DNA of 64,000 nucleotides from Caprimulgus europaeus (lineage: Eukaryota; Chordata; Aves; Caprimulgiformes; Caprimulgidae): positions 1,364,001-1,428,000 of the forward strand of contig OU015541.1 in NCBI GenBank assembly GCA_907165065.1, given 5' to 3'. The translations under genes were made by a program, and so were the position numbers. Positions 55,001 through 64,000 of this stretch are shown piece after piece. The notes under the pieces are model-generated. The model saw nothing but the letters and a program-made list of their open reading frames with translations, made no database searches and was not told the DNA's origin. Numbering within the stretch: position 1 is the stretch's first letter; the number at the start of each line of letters is the position of its first letter.

Positions 55001-58000
55001 ATACAGAAGGAAGCACATTCTGCCCTGGAAAAGCTCCAGCGGTCGTGGGTGCGTAGCAGCCCGTGCTGCCTACAAAGAAGAGCAAACCAGACATCAGGTC
55101 AGCTTTAATAAGAGCAGATCTTGCTTCACAGCACCAACAAAAAGGAACAATTAGGAAATCAGGGAGCACTCCAGCTCAGCAAACCCTGATCCAGCGCTTC
55201 ACGCCTATTGCAGCAATCCAGTAACACAACAGATACCCAGGGAAATACCAGCACAGCACCTTCTCCTGCCTCCCCATTCTCATGGTCAACCAGAAGAGAA
55301 AGAGATCATCTAAAGAACAGATCTGAGAAATGCTGCCACCCCCACCAAACATCAACAGCCTGACAGTGTGGCCAGTCAGAGCTGGGCAAAGGTGGATTTT
55401 TCAGGGGAGCAGCCGCACCAGCGAGCAAAGCCCGTTTGAGTGCAGCCAAGGAGTCCCATGGGAAACCGTTGCTCTGCATGGACAGGATAACCAGAGCATG
55501 ACTGCTAAGCACACTTACATGTCTGGCAGCATCTTTGGTATGAGCTCCACTGTAAACCTGGCAGAGACCTGTGAGATTTCCACAGGAATGGTCTCCATAG
55601 ACATATAGTGGATGTAAAAGTTCATAGTCTGCTGACTGCCTGACTTCTCATCGTCGCTGAACTCTTCAGTGATCCCATGAGCCACCCAGGTGTAGGTGTC
55701 TGGATCAACCACAGGTTTGCTTTCTGATATGCCCTTGTTAAGAAAAGTCAGATTCTGGAGGCCGTGGCTAAGGTATTCCTCATCGCTTTGAAGGCTCCCA
55801 AGCTTCAGCCCACCTAAGCGAATGCACAAGTAACAGTGGTTGAAGTCCACTTCAATGGAGCACTTCTCCAACAGTTCTTTTGTTAGGACAAAACTCCCTT
55901 GCAGCTGTCCTTTGCTTGTCCTTTGCTTTGCCCAGGTTATTTCGACATCATGGAGGACAATGGAGTCGTTTTCAGCCACCGCGCACAAAGCGGACTCCAT
56001 GGCGCTCATCGGCATCCACACCCTGCTGTACTCCGCCGCGGTCTTGTACTTGTCTTTGGAAGACAGGGTGGCATAGGCAGAGAAGCAATCAACAGGCTTG
56101 TCTGTGTGCTGCAGGCAGATGTCAAAACCCCGTGTCACGCACCACAGCTGCACCACGGGCACCAGGAAGCCCCGGTAGACATCTGTGGTGAGCTGGAACT
56201 GGAGAGCGTCGCCCACACTTATCTCCAGAGAGAGCTCCAGGTAGTGCGAGCACTGGCTCTTCCTCACCCAGCCCACCTGCCGGTGGTACAGCATGCTCTC
56301 CTGAAGGAGGGTGGCAGCCTTCTCAAAGTCCTCACTCCTGATGGCTGTGAGTACCTTTTGCCAAGTTTGGGTGCCAAAGAAGGTGACACTGCGGTCATGG
56401 ATAGGTCTTTCCTGCAGGCTGTGCTCCTTCGTTTCCACAGAGTACATCCTTCTCTTCCACGACAGCCTGATGCTGCTCCGCTGCTCGATGAACACGGGCT
56501 GCTCTATCAGCTGAAGAGACCTGTAGTTAATGATCTGGGGATCTGGGAGACTCTCTCTGTTCAGTGGAAACAGAGCTTTGAAATACTTGCTCATCTCTCC
56601 AATATCCACTACAAAAGCCATCTTCTGCAGGACTTGGTCCTTGAGCTGGGTGGCCATCTGCAGGCAATGGGCTCTCTTCTTGTAGGTCACTGCCTGGGAA
56701 TTCTTCCTGTTGAAGTCATGACAGAGAAACTCGATGTCATCCGAAGAATAGATGATGGGCTCCTTGTGGAGCATGGAATGAAGGTGTCGCTGGACCACGA
56801 CATCCACGTACCGGCGGATGGGAGAGGAGGCCCAGGTGTACGAGTCAACGTGCAGGGAGTAATGTCCTGCTTTTGACTGGACAGTGGAGTTGGAGCGACT
56901 GAAATAGGAGCGGCCGAGCAGTCTCCTGAACTCCAGGGCCACGGGGGCCAGCTTTGGGTGGATGTCATCAGTAACAATAAGGTCTAGCATCTTGTGGAAG
57001 TCACGGACATGAGCAGCTGATTGCAGGTGCTCCCAGATGGGGGCCAGGAGGCTGAACTCCACATTTTCCGAGGAGTCCTGGCCAGGAGGCAGCTCTCCCA
57101 GGTGATGCGAGAGATGGATGGACAAAGGAAGAAGGTGGCTATACTTATTTTTCATGCCTGATAACTGTTGAGGGCTTGGCTCACACTGACACCGGAGAGG
57201 AGTGACATTTCTGGTGTCCTCCTGGTTGGTGAGGAACTCAGCCACGAAACTGTTGAACATGATCATTAATTCTTCTATCATCTGATGGGACCCCCTGTTA
57301 CCTGGGGAGCTTTCCTCGTCCAGCTGGTCATAGAAACAGTCCTCCTGCAGCCGAAACTTCCGATGGATCCTGGAGAAGTGGTAAGCCACAGCTATGTGGT
57401 CCTCCAGGGTACTGAAACGAAGAGCCCCCGCCTCTCCCCTGTAGTGGTCCTTAATGCAGAGCTCTGCCTCTTCATAGGACAGCTGCCGCTGGGAGCGGAT
57501 CACGGAGATGGCGAAGACTCCCTTCAGCATCTCATCGGTCTCTTTCTCTATGGTGACAAACAAGGAGATGACCTGACGGTCCTTCTGCGGCAGGAGGCTG
57601 CAGACGTCTTCGCTAATGTGGGGTGGGAACATGCACAGCGGCTCCTGGTTGGGAGCGTAGTAGGTGACACCACGCTTCTTTGCTTCCAAGTCCAAGGCAC
57701 TGCCTTTGGGAATGATGCCAGCCACGTCTGCGATGTGGATCCCAATCTCATAGTGACGCCCCAGATCCCGAACGCTGATAGCATCATCCAAATCCCTGGC
57801 ACCTTGGGGGTCGACGGTGAAGGTTGGGTAACTCCGACAGTCCCTCACGTTTTCCTTGATGAGCTTTAGTTTGCTGCTGGAGGTGTATTTGGCTGACTCC
57901 TTGATGACAGCAGCTGGGTATTTCTTCTCCAAACCATACTCCAAGTTGAGGATCTTTAAGCTTTCTTCCAAAGTCAACGCCACACTCAGCATCTCTGTTA

Positions 58001-61000
58001 TTATCCCCAAAGGGTAGTAAAACCCTTCCCGCCAGGAGATAACCTGGACGCAGAAGAACTGGCATCTCCTCATCTCCTGGCTGATCTTCTCACAGCTGAC
58101 CACTCTGTACTTCCCATTGACAAGCCTGCGGATGGGGATGACGTTGGGTTTCTCTCTCAGCCCTGGGACGAATATTTTGGTGACAGTGTGATCGATGGGT
58201 ATCATCACCCGGGGATCAAACTCATCCATCTTACAGATGAAGGTCCGTTCTCTCTCCGTGCGCTTTAGGATGCCCACCACCCTCCCCTGAGGGCGGTGGC
58301 TGCTGCTGTCAGCCGTGCTGCTGTGCAGGATTTCCACGAGCACCTCATCCCCGGTGAAGGCCATCCCGCAGTGGACTCTGCCTCTGATCTGAATGGTCAT
58401 GGCAGGGCAGTCATCAAGGGTGAAGGCAGAAGCTCTGTCGAACCATTCTTTGATCAGCTCACATCTCTTGTACATTTGGGGGTGCATGTACAGGTACTCC
58501 TGCATCATCTGAGGAGAGAAGCTGACGTATTCCTGCCTGTCTTCCCACAGGTTTGAAGCCTCAGACTTCACGTTCAGCAGCCCTTCTTCAGACACTGTCA
58601 CCATCACTTTCTTGCTCTCATCTAAGAGCTCCTGGAGGATGGGATCATCGGGATTCACGCTCTCAGCCTCAGAGCTCTGGGAATCCGTGTCACTGTCCTC
58701 CTCATCCCACTCCAGGCTCCTCCTGCTCCAGCTCTCCTTGTCATGTGCAGCCTGTTTGATCTGGGCCATCGTCAGGTTCTCCGGGAAGACGCTCCCCTTC
58801 TCGATGCACTGCTGGATGAAGCGCTTCCATACCTTGCTGCATTGGCCATGGGAGCACAAGGCCACAGCATCCCCCACCGCAATAACCAGTGACTGAGCTC
58901 GGGTCATGATGGTGTTGAGCACCCTGGCTTCGTTGAAGAACTCGAGGTGGTGGGAAGCTGAGACGCGCAGGCTCTCGCTGGTGTGGACCGTGCTGATGAT
59001 GATGACCCGGAACTCCCGCCCTGCACCGGAGGGGACAAGGGAGAAGTCACTCACAGGAACCCAGCAGGGAAGACCCTATCTGTCTGCTGCCTGGTGCTCT
59101 GCCCATCTACATGGCCGTGGGCTGATGTGACCTCACTTGGCTGAGTCACAGGAGCCGCCAGATGTGACTAAATCAGCTCAGACTGCAAACACCTACAAGT
59201 ATGAACCACGATGGACACCATGAGGCCACCACCACCCGCGTACCGGGGAGGGAAGGGCAGGGTGGAGATGGGAGGAAGGCCCATGTGCTCAGTGCCACTG
59301 GCAGCCCCGCCAGCCACTCCTTGCAAACACAGGTGGGTTTTTCTGTGAATCTCAGATTCCTCGGGGAACCGAGGGTCTCGCAGGAACAAGAGCTGTGACC
59401 GTTCACGAGAATCCCTCCCTCTCAAGGACAGCTCTGCTGATCACACAACAAATAACAAGCAGCGAGAAGCACCCTGGTGATTTCAGAGCTGAGTGGAGAC
59501 TGCAAAGAAAGGCTGTGGAGAGCAGAAACACGCCCCAGGGGTCAGTTATTCTCACCATGAGGAGTCCCAGCTGCACAATAAAAAATAATAATAATAAAAA
59601 CATGGATGAGTCATTAACTAAGTCCTTGAGGACAAAACCAGCCCTGTCCTTCTCTCCTCATCCAGAGCAGCAGACTCCTCCTTTCCTGAGCTGTTCTGTG
59701 ATTTTTTTGCTCTGGCCAGTACCCACAGGCCATCCTGGTTTCAATTCCCTTCTGTTACCAACCTCCCCCGCGGTACTTGGGGCTTCACATGATTCACACA
59801 CGCTCAGGCCCTTGGGATCACACTTGCAGGGTTTCCACCCTCCTACCAGGCAACAGCCCTATATTTGAAAACGAGCTGACAGTTGGGTGCAGACTGAATT
59901 CAGTGTGAAATCTTCTTGACTAAGGAAAAGACAAAACCAACCAGAAGGGGATGGAAATCAGCCAAAGGATTTCCAGGCGCTCCCTCCAAATCAGAGCTAC
60001 GTGGGCTGCAGCTGCTCGCTGTGGCCCTGGCAGAGCCACAGGGAAGGGCAGGGGAGCTCTGCCTACCCCCCCCACGTGCACCCCCCCAGAGATGTGTTCT
60101 GCCACGATATCAGCTGGGTATTTTGCATTTTAGCAAGGAGGACAACGTTAGGATGCCAGAAAGACCTTTGCTAACGACCCAGCATCTCTTCCTCCTGCTT
60201 GTTACACAGTGACTGTAGCTGTGATAGACTCTCCTGTCCACCAATACATCTGCAAAAGTTCTCCCCAGCACACAGAGGACCTCAAAACACAGCCAGGCAT
60301 GACCAGCTATTGCACCAGACACAAACCTGGCAAGTTTTCATAGTTTTCTACCACCACATCTTGAAACTGCTTTTTCCTCAGCTCTTGTCTCGTTGCAGAA
60401 ACCTGGTAAGAAAGAAAAGAGGCACAACTGAGCACCATTTCAGCTCAGAAACGTCCCCCATCCAACACCAAGGTCCCTCACCCTTCTCAGCTGCAGGTTC
60501 CCCAAGAAAGTTACTTGACAGCAGCCACACGTCCTGGGCTGACTCCAGCCAGTGCTCCCAGTCTGCCCTATAGTTAACCTGCCTCGAGGATGCTGAAAGA
60601 AATCTTCAACTAAATCATCCCACCATGAGGCATCTCTGTTCCAACCACCCATGACATACTACCCAAAAAAACCCACTGGTGGCATGTGAGACCCCAGATT
60701 CTCTCTTTTTGCCAGCAGAAGAGACAGGTTTATCATAAATAGAGCCCAGCATTTATTGGGGAGTGTTTAGAGAGCATCAGCAGTGCACAAATAGCCCTTT
60801 CAGGTGAGGAATGCGTGGTTCTCCTACATACCTGCATCCCATGGGAAACCACACAGATCCTCTTCAGATCTCGGACACCCCACTCATCTGGCCACCTCTG
60901 ATAGATCTCCTTCACTTTCTCAGCCACTTGTATTATCTCAGAGGTGTTGTGCCAAGAAATCATGGAGATATCCCTTTCAGCCACACCAGACACGTGGCAG

Positions 61001-64000
61001 AACACGAGTGGGTAGATTTCAGGGTGGGGTGGGATGTTCCCACTGGCTTGGATAGCATTGCCTTTGCCAATGTAGAAGTGCTTGGAGACAAACTCAATGA
61101 TGCCTGCAGTGGAACGATAATTCTCATTGAAGATGATCCTGCTCTTCATGGCCACTTCATGCTTCTCCTTCTGGTAAAACTGAAAGAGTCTGTTTAACAG
61201 GGTGTGATCAGCAGATTGTCCATCCCTGACACAGAACAGCTTGGGGGTTATCTGCATGTGGTCCCCAGCGAGGACAATCCGGGTGTCAAAAGTGGCATAG
61301 GAGAGCGGAACCAAAGCTTCACACTCCAGCATCTGAGCAGCCTCATCGATCATGATGTGGGTGAAGTAGCCTGGTGCCACCTTCAGGTTCTTGGATAACA
61401 TGGAGGTGGTGATAATGACGTGGTGCTTGTCGATCTCCGCCCGCGTGGGGGGCCGGAAGGAGCGCTTGTCTGGCGAGAGGCAGCAGTACATCCGGGTGAT
61501 GGGGTCTGTCAGGCTGGTGGGACGGTCCGTGCACACAATCCTCAAGGGGACAGCCCACGGGTGCCCGCTGGTCACATAGTTATGGAAGTATTCCCGGATG
61601 TAGATGTCAGCAGCACTGCAGAGGAACAAAAGGGAAAACCATCAAGAGAAGGCTCCAGGGAGACCTTCCAGTGACCTTCCAGTACCTGAAGGGGCTCCAG
61701 GGAGGCTGGGGAGGGACTTTGGACAAGGGCAGGGAGTGACAGAACAAGGGGTGATGGCTTGAAACTGGAAGAGGGGAGATGGAAATGAGATGTGAGGAAG
61801 AAATTCTTTGGTGTGAGGGTGGTGAGACCCTGGCCCAGGTTGCCCAGAGAAGCTGTGGCTGCTCCTCCCTGGAAGTGTTCTCGGCCAGGTTGGATGAGGC
61901 TTTGAGCAACCTGGTCTAGTGGAAGGTGTCCCTGCTGCTGGCAGGGGGGTTGGGACTGGGTGAGCTTTAAGGTCCCTTCCCAGCCAAACCAGTCTGGGAT
62001 TCCATGATTCTATGAATTGTGAGTGCTGTTCCCAAAGGCTGTGACCATCATCTCGATGTGCTACCTGATCACTCACCAACACACACCCAAACCCTCCCCC
62101 AGCTTTGGCTGACAGCGCGCTCGTCACAGGAGACATTCACTTCTGTGCACAGAAGCCAGTGATCACACAGCCACCAATTCCAAGCCTACTCTGAGAGTGT
62201 GGTTTAAACCAGGAGTTGATACTCAAGCCTTGGGCATCTCTTGATGCTCACATGGAAAAATACAATGTGCCCAACGAAATCTGTGGCCCTGCTACTCTCT
62301 AGGACCAAGTGACACAGAGCTCTCCTCTGACAGCTAACCATCCCCAGCCTGCGCAGGTGATACAAGATCTGCAGGGGAACCCTCAGTGCAAGCAGCCAGC
62401 CTGGAGCAGGCTGAGATCAGCAGTCACCCATCTATTATAGATGAAAGGCGAGGGCGGGAACAGCCGCTGGGATCGGATGTGGACACACTCCTCAGCCTAA
62501 CTGCTCTAATTTTAACAGCCTTGGCCTGGTTTCTCCGCAGGCAGATTCCGTGGCAGTCACACCAGATCTGCATTTCCTCTTTCCCAAACTCTCCCTGGAA
62601 AAGTCAAAAAATTGGCACGTGCACAAGGGCAAGTAGAGAACAATATTATCCCAGCAAGGTCAGGCAACGGCTTTCTACTTCTTCCAGAAGGCTAGAAGGA
62701 CTAGCTGGCTCTCCAACCCCATCCTCATTTTATAAAGAGGCAGGAACATGCTGTCTCTTCCACAAGGACTTCCACCCATGCCTGGCTTCTCCCTAGCAGG
62801 AAGTGCTAGAGCAGTTTTAGACACATTAAATAAAAATGAACTTGTTTAAACAAGTCACTGAGATGTGTGCTAAGAAAAGGGCAGCTCAGCTCCATCTCAT
62901 CCACCCTGCCTCCCTCTCACCCCACCAGGCAAGCAACGGACCAGCCCGCTTGGACCCAGCCCACAACTCTGGTTGCCTCTTCCCTTGCTCCCTGCTAACC
63001 TGTTAGTGTGAGTGCAGATCAGCACACGTGTGTTGGGCTGCCTGAGGATCTCCATGGTGGCCATGGCCAAGGTGAACGTCTTCCCTGTGCCAAAAGGCCC
63101 ATAGATGAGAAGAGGTGGGACCTGCCGGCTGCTTGTTGCTTGGCCCATGATGAAGGAGATGGCCAGTTTCTGCTTGCTATTCCCGTTCTGTGGTGACCCA
63201 AGAGAGTAGGGGACAGAGCAACTGGCAACATCTGGTAGGACCAGCTTCTCATCCAACAGGCGGTCCACAGCCTGGTGCCACTGCCGGAACAGCAGCTGGT
63301 CAATTTGGAACTGGATCTCCACCCTGTGGGAAGTGTTTGACTTGAAGTTCAGCTCTGAACAGCATCTCTTTGGTATCTGTAGCCAGATGGTCTTCTCCGT
63401 GGTGGCTTTATGCTCCACAACAACCTCGTAAATCCGATTGTCCACAGGTGGGTCAAGTGCCAGGAAAGCAGTGGGCACAGACCTGCTCAGCAGATAGCCC
63501 TCGTCTGTGTCTGGTGAGAGGTTGTAAGGGGTAGGCACTTCAGCAAACAGCTCACCAGAGAGAGCAAACTTCATCCCCATGGACAGGCTTTGCAGCACGG
63601 GGGTCAGTGAGATGGTGACCCGCAGGTTGAGTCTGAAAGGAGGAAACACCTGAATGAACAGCAGTGAACTGGCCCATCGGTTCATCAGTGACCACCCTCC
63701 CTGCTGCAGAGGAGGGATTGTCACTTACACCCAGAGAGAGGGTCCACCAGCCCCCAGAGCACAAAGAGGCAGAAGCTACTAGCTAATCCACATCTGCAGG
63801 ACAAGACCCAGCCCTTCCTCTCCTATCGCTACCCAGCAAGCCATCTTTCCTGGCAGGTTTCCATGTTTCTGGGAAGGCGCCCCAGGACCCAACCCAGAAG
63901 AGACAGAGGCTTCAACAGCGGCATGGCCCCATGGTCCATAGCGAGAGGAACCCCTCTGGGTCCACACCTGGCACTTACTTGGCAATCAGAGCCTGTTCAG
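49019..64000 (-). CDS. HELZ2: HELZ2, helicase with zinc finger 2 (5' end beyond right edge)
   Basis: Interferon-inducible RNA helicase/3'-5' exoribonuclease and nuclear-receptor coactivator (also PRIC285/PDIP1). Sixteen exons join in frame with GT/AG borders: 64000-63979, 63632-63000, 61615-60832, 60402-60327, 59020-55519, 54688-54603, 54216-54085, 53667-53500, 53217-53076, 52612-52496, 51950-51758, 51277-51143, 50900-50682, 50413-50257, 49811-49644 and 49140-49019 (TGA). They encode 2217 residues. The human protein has about 2650, so some 430 N-terminal residues with the zinc fingers are missing. Order: helicase 1 (GPFGTGKT), RNB nuclease, helicase 2 (GPPGTGKT). This double-helicase-plus-RNB layout is specific to HELZ2; HELZ and MOV10 lack the RNB part. 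All exon phases match and no frame is broken. Confidence 0.96.
49644..54216 (-). other. HELZ2: HELZ2 helicase domain 2 (UPF1-like SF1B)
   Basis: Walker A GPPGTGKT is split by the intron between 54085 and 53667. Further motifs are DECA (IIIDECAMSTEPETLIPLV, 51950-51758 exon), GDHKQLRPVV, LDTQYRM, ILSPYNAQVSEI and VNVAITRAQEGLCILG. Walker B is DECA rather than the DEAA of helicase 1; both keep the catalytic DE pair. Exons are small (86-219 nt), in contrast to the RNB exon. Confidence 0.9.
53838..54011 (+). mobile_element. CR1 LINE 3' fragment in a HELZ2 intron
   Basis: GGCTGCCCAGGGAAGTGGTG, GTATTTAAAAGACGTGTAGA, TTGGACTCAATGATCTTAAA and a terminal ATGATTCTATGATCCTATGA give a CR1 3' end, antisense to HELZ2. 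It resembles the subfamily of the 35885 copy. Confidence 0.9.
56770..57830 (-). other. HELZ2: HELZ2 RNB (RNase II/R-type) exoribonuclease domain
   Basis: TVDPQGARDLDDA (57818-57783) keeps the four aspartates that bind the two metal ions in RNase II-family enzymes, with spacing D-x5-D-x-DD. The later motif SSPIRRYVDVVVQRHLHSML (about 56835-56776) supplies the conserved arginines. The domain therefore looks catalytically competent. It lies in the single 3.5-kb exon together with its flanking beta-barrel-like regions. Confidence 0.88.
59583..59599 (+). repeat. (AAT)n microsatellite
   Basis: Short AAT repeat with flanking A-runs in a HELZ2 intron. Confidence 0.8.
61640..62016 (+). mobile_element. 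CR1 LINE 3' fragment in a HELZ2 intron
   Basis: CR1 3' region of about 375 bp with CAGGTTGCCCAGAGAAGCTG, TTGGATGAGGCTTTGAGC, CTGGTCTAGTGGAAGGTGTC and a terminal GATTCCATGATTCTATGAAT. It is antisense to HELZ2. Over its last 190 bp it is close to identical to the PDYN-side copy at 4538-4725. Confidence 0.92.

Larger units (their letters stand above)
58840..63105 (-). other. HELZ2: HELZ2 helicase domain 1 (UPF1-like SF1B)
   Basis: Walker A GPFGTGKT at 63100-63077. Walker B DEAA (IDEAAQMLECEALVPL), motif III GDHMQITPKLF and NYRSTAGIIEF lie in the 61615-60832 exon. REFRVIIISTVHT and motif VI NTIMTRAQSLVIAVGD open the giant exon. All ATPase motifs are intact. An acidic, Ser-rich linker follows at about 58700-58660. 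Confidence 0.9.

Noticed and set aside
56687-57869. Long plus-strand frames (for example 55899-56876 and 57285-57869)
   Set aside because: Antisense shadows of the HELZ2 giant exon, whose minus-strand frame has clear RNB homology.

Overview
The window is vertebrate nuclear DNA, most probably from a bird. Genes are intron-bearing with GT/AG splice sites and AATAAA poly(A) signals. The interspersed repeats I can recognise are all short 3' fragments of CR1 LINEs. GC-rich spacers are compact, and there are no Alu-, B1- or LTR-like sequences. The proteins read as orthologues of human genes from 20p13 and 20q13.33.

Layout, left to right. (1) 1-3168, plus strand: 3' end of SIRPA (transmembrane segment, four tyrosine motifs, 3' UTR). 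(2) 4175-5939, minus strand: PDYN, complete coding sequence in two exons, 233 residues. Its opioid units differ from the mammalian ones. (3) 5940-13300: non-coding, with an ATCCC pentanucleotide array and two AT-rich islands that look like conserved enhancers. (4) 12760-31890, plus strand: STK35, with a CpG-island promoter, two coding exons (385 residues) and, by inference, an 11-kb intron in the 3' UTR leading to a small terminal exon at 31702. (5) 31891-41640: spacer with CR1 fragments and enhancer-like AT-rich blocks. (6) 41638-45800, plus strand: a TATA/AP-1 promoter and the single-coding-exon gene FNDC11 (310 residues). (7) 46050-64000, minus strand: HELZ2, with the last 16 coding exons and 2217 residues in the window. 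It covers helicase 1, an RNase II-type (RNB) domain and helicase 2; the N-terminal zinc-finger part lies beyond the right edge.

SIRPA-PDYN-STK35 matches the human 20p13 block and FNDC11-HELZ2 the 20q13.33 block, so the window holds the junction between two blocks that are far apart in human. The genes are functionally unrelated: a phagocytosis checkpoint receptor, an opioid precursor, a nuclear kinase, an FN3 protein and an interferon-related helicase/nuclease. FNDC11 and HELZ2 converge tail to tail with 3' ends only about 0.3 kb apart.

The most interesting observation is in PDYN. The first opioid unit is a Met-enkephalin, dynorphin A carries Met at position 5, and the unit at the alpha-neoendorphin position has become KK-FGGFG-RK, with Phe instead of the opioid Tyr and a Gly that could serve as an amide donor. 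I saw no phage, bacterial or CRISPR-like system.
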